Assembly (NCBI RefSeq): GCF_048571275.1
Contig: NZ_CP182357.1
Location: 2,108,001-2,172,000, forward strand
Reading direction: 5' to 3'
Origin: Marinarcus sediminis
GTDB taxonomy: Bacteria > Campylobacterota > Campylobacteria > Campylobacterales > Arcobacteraceae
Length of the DNA stretch: 64,000 nt
Position 1 is the stretch's first letter. Every line of letters begins with the position of its first letter. The notes under the pieces were generated by a model. The model was given only the letters and a program-made list of their open reading frames with translations. It ran no database searches and was not told where the DNA came from. The translations under genes and the position numbers were made by a program. This document shows, one piece after another, positions 17,020 through 26,742 of the stretch.

Positions 17020-17140
17020 TATATTTTCAAGATTTTCGATTCTGTTTTAAATCATTACTCTTTTATTCTCTTTGTTGAGGCATTGTAACCAATTTATAGT
17101 TATGATTTAATTTATATCATGCTTTTATGTGAATATTTGT

Positions 17141-17146
17141 TATAAT
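17141..17146 (+). promoter_or_regulatory. -10 element for the pseudo-receiver/PilZ gene
   Basis: TATAAT preceded by TTTG, 27 nt before the start codon, with GGAG just upstream of the ATG. The 154-nt divergent region 17020-17173 holds this promoter and presumably that of the minus-strand gene at 17019; nothing else is seen in it. Confidence 0.5.
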
Positions 17147-17173
17147 TATTATAGATATAGATTCGGAGAATAA

Positions 17174-18298
17174 ATGAAAAACACAAATGAGCTCAAAAAG
17201 CTCGCAAGTAATTTGTCCATATTGGTTGTTGAAAATGATCCAAGCACACAAAAAGAGTTGATGGAGTATTTTAAAAAATTATTTAAAAATATTTATGAAG
17301 CAAGTGATGGTATGGCGGGTTTAGAACTTTATAAAAAAGAGACTCCTTCTGTTATTTTAACCAATTTAGAATTGCCTAAAATGACAGGTCAACAAATGAT
17401 TACTAACATAAAAAAAATCGATCAATTTGCACCAATAATTGTGATCTCTTCCAAAACAGACAGTGAAACGCTTTTGGAATCTATCCATTTGGGTATTACC
17501 GATTTCGTTCCTCAACCCCTTGAGTATAAACTTTTGGACAATGCGTTAATTGCTGCCATTCAACTTTCACAAATTAAACATACTCAAGAGTCCAAAGAAC
17601 TTTTAGAGGAGAGCCCTTTTGAGGCACTCGAAGCGCTCAAAAAAAGCAACAGTACCGTTCAACTTATCAGTACGTATAAAGGTATTCCTATTATTCATAA
17701 AGGAACCATTGTGGATACGTACAATGATTGTATAGAGATTCAAACGCGCTTTATGCAAATTAAGGCCATTGAGTTTAACAAATCCACTATTTTAGAGTCA
17801 ACACTTTTGCCTAATGATATAGAGGCTTCATTGGTTGATTTAGATACCGAGAATGGTCAAGTGGTTTTGAGCCACTTTAAATATTTGGACTACACTCCTA
17901 AAAGACGAAAAAATGCCCGTCTTGAACCCTCTGATGACATGAAACTTATGGCATACAGAAAAGGTGGTTCAAAATTAAATATTGCATTAAAAGATATTTC
18001 ATTAAGTAACTTAACTTTCGAAATCAAACATTTACCTGATTTTTTTAAAGAGGGTGTCGTGCTTGATTTGAAGATTGCTTTTGCTATTCCAGAGTCTGAT
18101 TTGGCCTACTATATTGATAAACTCTGCATCATAAATTTTCAAGGGAAAATATTAAAAATACATCCTATAAATGACATCTTTATTGTAAGTGTAGAGTTTG
18201 AAATACCAAAAATCAAAGAGGATCTTTTTAATAAATATCTTTACAACAGAGAGATAGAGTTAATCAGTGAATTTAAACGGTATGCTTCAAAAAAATAA
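17174..18298 (+). CDS. pseudo-receiver with YcgR-like/PilZ c-di-GMP effector domain
   Basis: 374 residues. The N-terminal receiver fold (about 13-130) is degenerate. The phospho-acceptor position is Asn64 (ILTNLELPKMTG), the conserved Lys is Gln (FVPQPLEY), and the acidic pocket reads VENDP. A middle beta domain (about 160-240) resembles the PilZ-N/YcgR region. A C-terminal PilZ domain follows with RKNAR (Arg245 to Arg249, RxxxR) and DISLSN (DxSxxG with Gly to Asn). So it should bind c-di-GMP but not be phosphorylated. The receiver may mediate protein contacts. It stands alone with its own promoter and converges on letB. Confidence 0.8.
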   Translation: MKNTNELKKLASNLSILVVENDPSTQKELMEYFKKLFKNIYEASDGMAGLELYKKETPSVILTNLELPKMTGQQMITNIKKIDQFAPIIVISSKTDSETLLESIHLGITDFVPQPLEYKLLDNALIAAIQLSQIKHTQESKELLEESPFEALEALKKSNSTVQLISTYKGIPIIHKGTIVDTYNDCIEIQTRFMQIKAIEFNKSTILESTLLPNDIEASLVDLDTENGQVVLSHFKYLDYTPKRRKNARLEPSDDMKLMAYRKGGSKLNIALKDISLSNLTFEIKHLPDFFKEGVVLDLKIAFAIPESDLAYYIDKLCIINFQGKILKIHPINDIFIVSVEFEIPKIKEDLFNKYLYNREIELISEFKRYASKK

Positions 18299-18299
18299 G

Positions 18300-20963
18300 T
18301 CACTTTAAATCAATCATCGGATTATACTCTAACCAACGGCTCTTGGGCTCTTTATATAAAGGAAAGGTTGCATTGTTTTGAACCTTTTTACTGGGCTCTT
18401 CAGGGGTATTAAATGCAATCCCTCCTTTAATAACAGTGCTTAATGAGTCGGCTTGGATGGTTGCTCCAAAGAGTGAAACATCCACATTGATTCCACTGAT
18501 ATTATAAAATTTACTCTTCTCTTGCACCAGATTTTTATATTTGTCATAAATAAAGATTGAGATTAAAATATGTTGAGAATCATTGCTTAAATCTAAAGAT
18601 TCAACATCACCCACTTTGATTTTTTTATAATAAACATAGGAACCTTCAGTGATAGAGTATGTTGAGTCTGAAATAAGTGTCAGTTTCAATCCCTTTTGCA
18701 TTTGACTTATTTCTGGTTTTTCAGCATAGCCCACAAAGTGGTCTGAGACAGCTCCTTGCCCTTTTGTTGCCATTTGAATATATGAACCGGAAACAATGGT
18801 GTCCAACCCTTCTACTCCCTCTAAAGAGATATTGGGTTTAACCACATAAAAAATGGTATCACTTAAGGCTAACGATTTGTATTGACCAAAAAGATACCCT
18901 TTTGCTTCAAGTGTATTTAAATCTTCTTTTAAGGCAATATCAGTAATTTTACCCACTTTGATGCCTTTATAAAGAATATCAACATCATTGTGTTTTAAAC
19001 CATCAATGTTTTTAAAATTGACCGTGATACTGTATTTGTCAAAAGGTAAAGCATTAAAACCTTTATAGAGTTTATATTCATAGGGTTTTTTAATGCTTTT
19101 ATCTTCTTCATCAAAGTCATTATTTAAGACCACTGAACCATTAATAAGGGTTTCAAGTGAGCCGATGTCCAGTTTGAGTCCATTGAGATTAAAATCAATA
19201 TTAATGGCATCTTTGAAGTAAAATTTACTTCGATGGGTAAGCAAATTCTTGTATTGATTCTCAATAAAAAGCGTTGCATAAGGCGTAGAGGTTGAGAGGG
19301 TATATTCTTGAACAAAGCCTATGGTTGTTTTATTAAAAACAATAGGCATTCCGACAGTTGGAAGAATATTTTTATCCAATTGTACATTGACACGATACCC
19401 CTCTTTTAATCTGTTTTGTGCGGTTAATACATCAAAATAACTCTCATGAACATAATAGGATTTATTCTTCTCTAAGGCTTTATTTGAAGGGGTGTATATA
19501 AGCGCGATTCCACCAAAGATAAAAGGTTTAAAGCCTTCAAAATTGAACTTATAGTTTAATCCTTGTGATTCAATCAAAGGGGTGGTCATCACATAAAAAA
19601 GTGTTTTGTCATTTAATAAATGTTTGTATTTTTTGTCGATGCCAATATGAATATCGACTTCATCAAATTTTTCAGGAAAGCTGTAACTCAGTATTTCACC
19701 AATGGCAATATTTTTAAAATATATTTTACTGCCTATTTCTAAATTGTAAAACTTGTTGCTTTTCAATGAAAGTTGGATCAACTCTTTTTCAAAAGCTTTT
19801 TTATATGAATTATAGAGTTGGAAGCTGTCAGATTTATCCCCTTTTTTAGGTTCAACGGAGATAAAACTGCCTGTTACAATGGTTTTTGAATTTTTGATTT
19901 CAAAATCATCTATAGAAGCAGATACCTTGAAAAATTTACTCTTTTTGGTTAAAAAATCTTTATATTTGTTATAGATATAGGCTTTGGCTTGAATGACATT
20001 TTTATTAAAAGAGATGTTTTCAATTTGTCCAATGACAATACCCTTATAATTAATGGTAGTATTGGTTGAAATATCTGTGGCATCATCTATATTCAGCGTA
20101 AAATACTCCAGCTTGTCATTGCTTTGTAAAATATCTTTGTAGAGTCTGAATTGATCTGAATTTTTTGATGTGTTTAAACTCATATCTGTCGTATTAAATC
20201 CAATGCCACCACTGATGAGTGAAGTCAATGAGTCAATACTGACATCTATGCCTTTTTGAAAGTTTGCATTGAGTTTTAAAGCATCAAGTTTATAAAATTT
20301 GGTTGAACTGTTGATTAAATGTTTGTATTTATTGTCGATGTTGAGATAAATTTTTACCCCATTTTCTAATAACTGCGTTCCCGTAACTTTCCCTGTTTGA
20401 ATCTTTTTATATAAAATGGGTGTTCCCACATTAATATCGAAGAGTGAATCTGAGATGAGTGTTATATTTAAGCCCTCTTCCTCAAAAAACTTTTGTGGTT
20501 TTTCACTGAAGCCTTTAAAAACATATTGTGTTTTAAGTAAAGCCAGTTTCTCTCGGCTGATACTGGGTGGTCGAGCTTCAATGTAGACTCCATTAAATAC
20601 CGTTGTTAAGTTTGAAATTTCACTCACACTGATTTTAGGCTGAACAATCCAAAACTCGGTGCCCTCTTTTGCAATCAAATCTGCCACATCTTTTTTGATT
20701 TTAATATGAGCATTGACACTGGTTAAATCTTTTCCTATGGCAATTTTAGTCACTTTTCCCAGATCAAATCCTTTGTATTTAACCAGTGTTTTCCCCTCTT
20801 TTAAATCAATGCCTTGTGTAAAATTAACAATAATCTCCACGCCTGATTGAGTGATATTTTTGTAAATAAGCCAAGATGTTGCTAAAAGTGCAATAAGAGG
20901 AATAATAAAAGGCAATTGGCTTTTTCTTTTATTTTTTATGGCTTTGATTGTTTCGTTATTCAT
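18300..20963 (-). CDS. LetB/PqiB-like protein with seven MCE domains
   Basis: 887 residues: one N-terminal membrane helix (about 18-38), then seven MCE repeats. Each can be recognised by its 'Y/F K G/N/K-x-x-x-G-x-(V/I)' strand: YKGFDLGKV, YKKIQTGKV, YKGIVIGQI, FKNIAIGEI, FNKTTIGFV, YKGIKVGKI and YKKIKVGDV. Length and number match E. coli LetB (seven rings forming a periplasmic lipid tunnel) rather than PqiB (three). Its start overlaps the LetA-like gene by 8 nt. Likely role: phospholipid movement between inner and outer membrane. Confidence 0.88.
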   Translation of the reverse strand: MNNETIKAIKNKRKSQLPFIIPLIALLATSWLIYKNITQSGVEIIVNFTQGIDLKEGKTLVKYKGFDLGKVTKIAIGKDLTSVNAHIKIKKDVADLIAKEGTEFWIVQPKISVSEISNLTTVFNGVYIEARPPSISREKLALLKTQYVFKGFSEKPQKFFEEEGLNITLISDSLFDINVGTPILYKKIQTGKVTGTQLLENGVKIYLNIDNKYKHLINSSTKFYKLDALKLNANFQKGIDVSIDSLTSLISGGIGFNTTDMSLNTSKNSDQFRLYKDILQSNDKLEYFTLNIDDATDISTNTTINYKGIVIGQIENISFNKNVIQAKAYIYNKYKDFLTKKSKFFKVSASIDDFEIKNSKTIVTGSFISVEPKKGDKSDSFQLYNSYKKAFEKELIQLSLKSNKFYNLEIGSKIYFKNIAIGEILSYSFPEKFDEVDIHIGIDKKYKHLLNDKTLFYVMTTPLIESQGLNYKFNFEGFKPFIFGGIALIYTPSNKALEKNKSYYVHESYFDVLTAQNRLKEGYRVNVQLDKNILPTVGMPIVFNKTTIGFVQEYTLSTSTPYATLFIENQYKNLLTHRSKFYFKDAINIDFNLNGLKLDIGSLETLINGSVVLNNDFDEEDKSIKKPYEYKLYKGFNALPFDKYSITVNFKNIDGLKHNDVDILYKGIKVGKITDIALKEDLNTLEAKGYLFGQYKSLALSDTIFYVVKPNISLEGVEGLDTIVSGSYIQMATKGQGAVSDHFVGYAEKPEISQMQKGLKLTLISDSTYSITEGSYVYYKKIKVGDVESLDLSNDSQHILISIFIYDKYKNLVQEKSKFYNISGINVDVSLFGATIQADSLSTVIKGGIAFNTPEEPSKKVQNNATFPLYKEPKSRWLEYNPMIDLK

Positions 20964-22065
20964 TGTTATTCCAAATTAATTTAGTATCAAAAGTTGCTGT
21001 TGCCAGCATGGTGGTTAAGACAACAGTGGTAAAATATACGCTGGCGAGTCCTGGTTCAATATACGCAACACTTTCAGACTTTACTACTGCGCAAAGTATT
21101 CCCATCATGTAAATATCTAAAATAGACCACTTCCCGATGCTTTCAATAAATCGATAAAGTCTTAATTTCATTATTTTATTACGATAAAAGTTAAATCTTA
21201 TTGATAGCAGTAAAAAAAGCATGCCAAGCAGCTTAAACAAAGGAATAATAATGCTTGCCACAAAAACAACAATGGCAACCAAATACATATCTGAATCAAT
21301 CAGTGATATGACACCAGAAAGAATGGTATCTGGAGTAATGTCTCCAAATTTTGAGATGTTCATCATGGTTAAAATATTCGCTGGAATATAAAGAATCAAT
21401 CCCGTAAAAACAAGTGCCAATGAAATGTTGTAAGATTCGGGTATTTTTTTCTCGAACTTATATATCTTGGTGAAATGCAGCGTTTTATTGGAAAAATAAT
21501 AACATACAATATAGGCAATAAAAAAATAAAAAGAGGTATTAAAATAGACATCTGAAATATCTGCAAGTTTGATATATGCCACAACAAAAGCCAAAAGATA
21601 GACTTCTACTAAACTGACTGTTTTAATAAAAAGAAAAAATTTATACAAACTTCTTTTTTGAAAAAAATAAAGACCATAGCTATTCTGCAGATAAATAAGC
21701 AGAATTAATACTGAATTAATCAAAGGGAAAACAATGGCACTTAATACGATAACAAGTGCCAATAAGTAGTACTCTAAGTTGTATAAAACAAGGGCACTTT
21801 CAAAAATAGTGGTGGTGTATTGTGCCCCTACAAGTTCAAAAGTAAGGACAGGATAAAGTTGTGCGGGTATAAATAAAATCAAAGCAGCAAGAGCAAAACA
21901 TAAAGATTTGTACAGATTGTTTTCATTGTATTTTTCATACAACGTTGAATGGCATCTTCCACACAAAACTTTGGTACTCTCTTCTATGGGAATATTTTCA
22001 TTTCGCATACCGCAACGGTGACATAAAATGAACTTTCTGTCTGTAATTGTTTTTTGATAGTGCAA
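20956..22065 (-). CDS. LetA/PqiA-like inner-membrane protein
   Basis: 369 residues. A cytosolic zinc-ribbon-like N-terminus with CHRCG and CGRCH (about residues 15-40), then a PqiA-type membrane domain pair, each with several helices (first from about 52, second from about 215). This protein family energises or gates lipid delivery into an MCE tunnel. The second zinc ribbon found in E. coli LetA between the two domains is not evident. Coupled to the LetB-like gene by 8-nt overlap. Confidence 0.85.
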   Translation of the reverse strand: MHYQKTITDRKFILCHRCGMRNENIPIEESTKVLCGRCHSTLYEKYNENNLYKSLCFALAALILFIPAQLYPVLTFELVGAQYTTTIFESALVLYNLEYYLLALVIVLSAIVFPLINSVLILLIYLQNSYGLYFFQKRSLYKFFLFIKTVSLVEVYLLAFVVAYIKLADISDVYFNTSFYFFIAYIVCYYFSNKTLHFTKIYKFEKKIPESYNISLALVFTGLILYIPANILTMMNISKFGDITPDTILSGVISLIDSDMYLVAIVVFVASIIIPLFKLLGMLFLLLSIRFNFYRNKIMKLRLYRFIESIGKWSILDIYMMGILCAVVKSESVAYIEPGLASVYFTTVVLTTMLATATFDTKLIWNNNE

Positions 22066-22067
22066 AA

Positions 22068-22358
22068 TTAATTCTTGTTGATGTAATTTAAATAAATGGA
22101 AGCCAGTGCAAAATTATTGAGTTCTTGATTGTTTTTATGGATAGCGTGTTGAATCATGATGCAGGTATTTTTGTTGATACTGGTCGGATTAACAATATAA
22201 AGTTGCATGCATATAATTCCAGCATCGGCTAAATAGTTATTTTCATGATTTAACGAACTGATCTCTTCTAATTGTTTATATAAAAGATTGGAGATAAGAG
22301 TTACAATGGTAAGGGATACAATCAGTGAGTAAAAAACTCTTTTAAAAAAAACTTTCAT
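22068..22358 (-). CDS. small membrane-anchored protein upstream of letA
   Basis: 96 residues, one N-terminal membrane helix (about 7-25), remainder probably periplasmic with two cysteines (GIICMQ, NTCIMI). It ends 2 nt before the LetA-like gene, so it is the first gene of that operon. It does not look like PqiC (no lipobox). Function unknown; a partner of the MCE system is inferred from position. Confidence 0.65.
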   Translation of the reverse strand: MKVFFKRVFYSLIVSLTIVTLISNLLYKQLEEISSLNHENNYLADAGIICMQLYIVNPTSINKNTCIMIQHAIHKNNQELNNFALASIYLNYINKN

Positions 22359-22389
22359 ATGATATTGTAGTATATTTTAGCTTTTTTAG

Positions 22390-22423
22390 GAAGAAAAAGG
22401 AGTAAAGCTTTAACGCTTTACTC
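22390..22423 (-). terminator. terminator of glyS
   Basis: Stem GAGTAAAGC (22400-22408) with GCTTTACTC (22415-22423), 6-nt loop. On the minus strand it is followed by CTTTTTCTTCC. It begins 7 nt after the glyS stop. Confidence 0.78.
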
Positions 22424-22429
22424 TCAAAA

Positions 22430-24445
22430 TTATATGGTAATCTCTTTTATATCTGCAATTTTCTTAAATGCTTGATAAACCAATCCAATTAAATTTTTTC
22501 TGTTGGTTTTGATATTGAGATTTTCATGATTGACAAAAACTTTATCAAAAAATTCATCCAACAGTGGTTTGAGTCCAAACAGAGCTTCAAGCTCTTCATC
22601 ATAGGTTAAATACTCTTTTGAAACGACGTTAAGATAGTTGTTATAAAGATTCTCTTCTGCATCCTCTTCAAAAAGCTCTTGATTGATCTCTAAGATTGAG
22701 TTGGTATCAATATCTGTCACAATGTTTGCAACCCGTTTAAAACTTGCACTGTACTCTTTAAAGTCATCGCTTAAGACAATTGGATTTAACGCACACAGTT
22801 TTTGGCTGATGTTATAAATATCGCCCTCACCGCTTCCTAAAACTGCTTTTAAAACCGATGGATTAACATCAAATATTTTAAAGAGTCTTTCATTGAAAAA
22901 TTCAATGATTTGTGATGGATTTAAGTTAGGATAATTCACACTCAACTCTGAGATGACTTTGCTGATGTCAAGTGAAAGTTTGTGCTCAATGGCAATTTTT
23001 ACAATACCTGCAGCTGCTCTTCTCAGTCCAAATGGATCTTTAGAACCCGTTGGAATTTTCCCTACACTGAACAATCCCATTAAATTATCAATTTTATATG
23101 AAAGTGCTACAATGCTTGAAAAGATATTTGATGGCAACTCAGAGTCTTCCCCATCTGGAAGGTATTGCTCTTTTAATGCCGTGTATAGAAGTTTGTCTTC
23201 ATTGGCTGCTTTGGCATAGTAGTATCCCATCAATCCTTGAAGTTCTGTAAATTCATACACCATTTCAGAGAGTAAGTCTGCTTTTGAAAGCATGACGGTT
23301 CTTTTAAGAAGTTCAAGCTCTTTAATACCAAAAAGTTGACCAAGATGGTTTGCAATTAAAGCTTCTCTTTCACATTTATCGTACATAGAACCCAAACCTT
23401 CAACAAAAACAAGTGTTTTTAAGGCTTCGTTTTGCAATCCTTTGCTCAAGTCATTTTTGTAAAAAAACATTGCATCGGCCAATCTTGGTCGCAATACCTT
23501 TTCATTTCCCGCAATAATATGAGAAAAGTCGTCTGTTTTTGAGTTTGAAACCACAATAAAATGATTGGTTAATTTTCCCTTTTTATAAACAGCAAAATAT
23601 CGTTGATGCTCTTTCATTGAAGTAACAATAACCTCTTCTGGTAAAGTTAAAAACTCTTCGTCAAACTTTCCTAAAAGTGCGCTTGGGTACTCAGTAATGG
23701 CAACAACCTCTTCTAAAAGTTCTTCATCAATCTCAATTTTAAGCCCATTGTCTTTTTCAATTTTTGCCATTTGCTCTAAAATGATTTTTTTTCGCTCTTG
23801 TGGGTATAAAATAACCCCTTGTTTATCCAATTTACAGAAATAATCTCCTGAATACTCAAAAGTAAATGGTTCATATGAGACCATTCTATGAGGGAAAGAG
23901 AAGTTATTTGAAGCAATTCCAAAGAGTTCAGCCTCAACAAGCTCTTCTCCTAACATAACAGACAAAGAGCGAATTGGTCGAATAAATGAGTCGCTTCTGC
24001 TTCCCCATCTCATCGATTTTCCAAAATTGAGTGATTGCATGAATTCATTGATCATTTGATTTAAAAGCACTTTAGAAAACGTACCTTTTAACTCTTGTTT
24101 AAAATAAAGCACTTCCCCTTTGCCTTTATTTATTGAAGAAATTTCTTCAATTGAGACTCCACATTTTTTAGCAAAACTCAAAGCGGCTCCTGTGGGTTCA
24201 CCATTTTTATATGCAATAGCAATAGGAGCACCCAATTGTTCAACAACAGAGTCCTCTTGTTTGACTTGGAACTCCCTGTGCCATAACACCAATCTTCTTG
24301 GTGTATAAAAAAAATCAAACTCACTGACCAATTTATATTTTTCTAAAATATCTGTCCATTTTTTTTCAATATTTGGCAACTCTTTTAAAAATGGAATTGC
24401 AGGTAACTCTTCAACACCAATTTCAATAAGCAGTGGTTTCGTCAT
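22430..24445 (-). CDS. glyS: glycyl-tRNA synthetase beta subunit
   Basis: 671 residues, normal for the bacterial alpha2beta2 enzyme's beta chain, which binds tRNA-Gly. It begins KPLLIEIGVEELPAIPF, typical of GlyS, and carries the HD-like region and a C-terminal anticodon-binding domain. The alpha subunit gene (glyQ) is not in this window. The start overlaps a small membrane-protein gene by 23 nt. A terminator follows. Confidence 0.96.
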   Translation of the reverse strand: MTKPLLIEIGVEELPAIPFLKELPNIEKKWTDILEKYKLVSEFDFFYTPRRLVLWHREFQVKQEDSVVEQLGAPIAIAYKNGEPTGAALSFAKKCGVSIEEISSINKGKGEVLYFKQELKGTFSKVLLNQMINEFMQSLNFGKSMRWGSRSDSFIRPIRSLSVMLGEELVEAELFGIASNNFSFPHRMVSYEPFTFEYSGDYFCKLDKQGVILYPQERKKIILEQMAKIEKDNGLKIEIDEELLEEVVAITEYPSALLGKFDEEFLTLPEEVIVTSMKEHQRYFAVYKKGKLTNHFIVVSNSKTDDFSHIIAGNEKVLRPRLADAMFFYKNDLSKGLQNEALKTLVFVEGLGSMYDKCEREALIANHLGQLFGIKELELLKRTVMLSKADLLSEMVYEFTELQGLMGYYYAKAANEDKLLYTALKEQYLPDGEDSELPSNIFSSIVALSYKIDNLMGLFSVGKIPTGSKDPFGLRRAAAGIVKIAIEHKLSLDISKVISELSVNYPNLNPSQIIEFFNERLFKIFDVNPSVLKAVLGSGEGDIYNISQKLCALNPIVLSDDFKEYSASFKRVANIVTDIDTNSILEINQELFEEDAEENLYNNYLNVVSKEYLTYDEELEALFGLKPLLDEFFDKVFVNHENLNIKTNRKNLIGLVYQAFKKIADIKEITI

Positions 24446-24590
24446 CTTTTTTTTCCTCGTTTTTCATTTTTTCATTTTCAGCTAACTTATTTTTATGTTT
24501 CTCTATTTGTTGTCGATTAAAGCCAATAATAAACATGGCAATCATCCATACAAAAAAGAGCAAAATTATTATGTCCAATATCTCTTTCAT
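24423..24590 (-). CDS. 55-residue single-helix membrane protein
   Basis: ATG at 24588-24590, TGA at 24423-24425. One hydrophobic helix (ILDIIILLFFVWMIAMFIIGF, shown here at residues 4-24), then a charged Lys/Glu tail ending DDETTAY. GGAA lies a few bases before the ATG. Its last 23 nt overlap the start of glyS in another frame, which would couple the two. Hydrophobic-then-charged profile supports a real small protein; no family is recognised. Confidence 0.6.
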   Translation of the reverse strand: MKEILDIIILLFFVWMIAMFIIGFNRQQIEKHKNKLAENEKMKNEEKKDDETTAY

Positions 24591-24677
24591 TTTATTCCAA
24601 TAAGTTATTTTAATTTAAGGTGGGTATTTTAGCCTAGATAGGCTTATTTTATACTAATAAGCTTATTGAATTTTGGA

Positions 24678-26048
24678 TTAAGGGAAGAAGAGTTCAAAGG
24701 TTGTTCCCACGTTTTTTTTACTGTGTAAAACGATTTGGGCTTGGTGCAAATCGATGATTCTTTTGACAATTGCCATACCAAGACCAGTACCTCCACTGTT
24801 TTTATTCCTGCTTTGGTCAATTCTGTAAAATTTTTCAAAGATTTTTTCTTGTTGATTCTTTTCTATCCCCACACCAAAATCTTGAATTTTTATGAGCGTA
24901 TGAGAGGCTTGTTTTTCGATGTTTATGTGCACACTTGAATGCGATGGACTGTAATAAATGGCGTTTTCAAGTAAGTTTTTAAGTGCAATTTTCAGCAGCG
25001 ATTCATACCCTTGAATAGTGGTTTCATCTTTACTGTGTAAAAGCAGATTCACCTCTTTGGATTTGGCCAATTTCCCCATCTCTAGTACAACAGATTCACA
25101 AAGTGTTTTCGTATTGATTGTATCTTTGGGCAACTTTTTTATGTCCGTATCGGGTTTTGCTAAGAAAAAGAGATTTTCTATTGTTTTTTGTATGATTAAT
25201 ATTTCATCCAAGCAGCTTTGGATGGTCTGTTCATACTCATTTGTGGTTCGTTGTCGTCTTAATGCGACTTCAAGTTCTCCTCGAATAATGGTTAAGGGGG
25301 TTTTGAGTTCGTGTGAAGCATCACTTGAAAATTGAGATACTTTTTCAAAAGAGTGTTCCAGTCGTTCTAAAAGATTATTGATTTCTTTTGAAAGTTCCGA
25401 AATTTCATCTTTATTATCTTGAGTTTTGATTCTTTGAGACAAATCTTTTGCTTTGATTCTTTTAATATCTTTGAGTAAATTTTCAATGGGTAAAAAAGAT
25501 TTATAGACAATAAAGTTTCCACCTACTATGGAAAGAATTATTACAATAGGGAGTAAAAACAGAATAATTAAAGTGAGATTTTCAAGTGTTTTATTGAGCG
25601 TTTCATGCGTGCTTAAAGCTTGAATGATTAAAATATTTTTGTTCTCTTTAATCTTTATCTCTCCCATTACAAAGTTATCTGAAGATTCAAAATACATTTT
25701 ATTCATTTTATAAGAGGAAACTTTTTTGTAGTCACTTTCTATCAAATAAGGCCTTTTGTCCTCTCTTATGATCTCTATTTTTTGTTTTTGAGTATCTATT
25801 TTGTAAATGGTCAAATAAAGAGGTTTTATTTCAAACTCATGCTCTTCATCCAAAGGAGCATTGGCCAAACTGTATTTTTCGATGTCATCTACGACATCAA
25901 GCAGAATGACTTTTAAATTGGATTCAACTTTGTCTTGGGCACTTTTTTTAAGTGTAGAGTATAAGGCGTAACTGAATATCAACAAAATAATGGTTTGCAC
26001 CACCAAATAATAAAAAAGCAACTTCCCTTTTATGCTTCTGTTATTCAT
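24678..26048 (-). CDS. membrane sensor histidine kinase (HAMP)
   Basis: 456 residues from the ATG at 26048, which overlaps the response-regulator stop by 8 nt (a GTG two codons upstream is less likely). Two membrane helices (about 10-30 and 160-182) enclose a periplasmic sensor. HAMP follows, then the H box SSDASHELKTPLT with His246, the N box KNLLENAIYYS, DFGVGI, FEKFYRIDQS and GGTGLGMAIV. All boxes are intact, EnvZ/CusS type. Last gene of the long operon beginning at 32.7 kb. Partner: the OmpR-type regulator directly upstream. Confidence 0.93.
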   Translation of the reverse strand: MNNRSIKGKLLFYYLVVQTIILLIFSYALYSTLKKSAQDKVESNLKVILLDVVDDIEKYSLANAPLDEEHEFEIKPLYLTIYKIDTQKQKIEIIREDKRPYLIESDYKKVSSYKMNKMYFESSDNFVMGEIKIKENKNILIIQALSTHETLNKTLENLTLIILFLLPIVIILSIVGGNFIVYKSFLPIENLLKDIKRIKAKDLSQRIKTQDNKDEISELSKEINNLLERLEHSFEKVSQFSSDASHELKTPLTIIRGELEVALRRQRTTNEYEQTIQSCLDEILIIQKTIENLFFLAKPDTDIKKLPKDTINTKTLCESVVLEMGKLAKSKEVNLLLHSKDETTIQGYESLLKIALKNLLENAIYYSPSHSSVHINIEKQASHTLIKIQDFGVGIEKNQQEKIFEKFYRIDQSRNKNSGGTGLGMAIVKRIIDLHQAQIVLHSKKNVGTTFELFFP

Positions 26049-26715
26049 CTTCACTGCTCATTTTAAAGCCTATACCTCGGATGGTTTTAATTAACTTCTT
26101 TTTGTAGGGTTTATCAATTTTATTTCGCAATCTGTAGATAAAAACATTGACCACATTGCTCATATTTGACTCATTAAGATTGCTCAAAGAGGAGTTTATC
26201 ATGGTTTCTGACAAAACTTTATTCTCATTACGCATGAGAAATTCAAGCAATGAAAGCTCTTTGGCAGTTAAGGCAATATTCTGCCCTGCTCTTTGAACAC
26301 TTTTAGTGAGCAAATTGAGTTTTAAATCATCTATGGTAAGTTCATTTTGTTGAATATTTTTTTCTCTGAGTTGTACACGGATACGTGCAAGCAGTTCAGC
26401 AAAAGAGAAAGGTTTTGGTAGGTAATCATTTGCACCTGCATTTAAGCCTGTGATTTTGTCATCAATACTCTCTTTGGCACTGAGCATAATAATGGGTGTG
26501 TGAACATGTGAAGCACGAAGCTGTTTGCACACTTCTAAGCCATTTAATTTAGGCAGCATGATGTCTAAAATAATCAAATCATACACATTCACTTGTGCCA
26601 AATAAAGTCCTTCATCGCCTTGATAACTGGTATCAACACTGTAGAGTTCTTCTTCAAGCCCTTTTTTTAAGAAATTTGATATTTTTTCATCGTCTTCAAT
26701 CAGTAATATTTTCAT
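26041..26715 (-). CDS. OmpR-family response regulator
   Basis: 224 residues from the ATG at 26715. Receiver with EDD acidic pocket (7-9), phospho-acceptor Asp51 (IILDIMLPKLNG), switch Ser in IIMLSAKE and Lys in LPKPFS. A C-terminal winged helix follows (LTAKELSLLEFLMR ... IYRLRNKID ... IRGIGFKM), similar to CusR/CopR-type regulators. Partner kinase overlaps by 8 nt. It probably controls the operon it belongs to, although no binding site was identified. Confidence 0.94.
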   Translation of the reverse strand: MKILLIEDDEKISNFLKKGLEEELYSVDTSYQGDEGLYLAQVNVYDLIILDIMLPKLNGLEVCKQLRASHVHTPIIMLSAKESIDDKITGLNAGANDYLPKPFSFAELLARIRVQLREKNIQQNELTIDDLKLNLLTKSVQRAGQNIALTAKELSLLEFLMRNENKVLSETMINSSLSNLNESNMSNVVNVFIYRLRNKIDKPYKKKLIKTIRGIGFKMSSEDE

Positions 26716-26742
26716 CTGTCCCACATTTATCTTAAAGTATTG

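Noticed and set aside
24631..24644. AGCCTAGATAGGCT hairpin downstream of the HAMP kinase
   Set aside because: The stem is only 5-6 bp and no T run follows; too weak to call the operon terminator.
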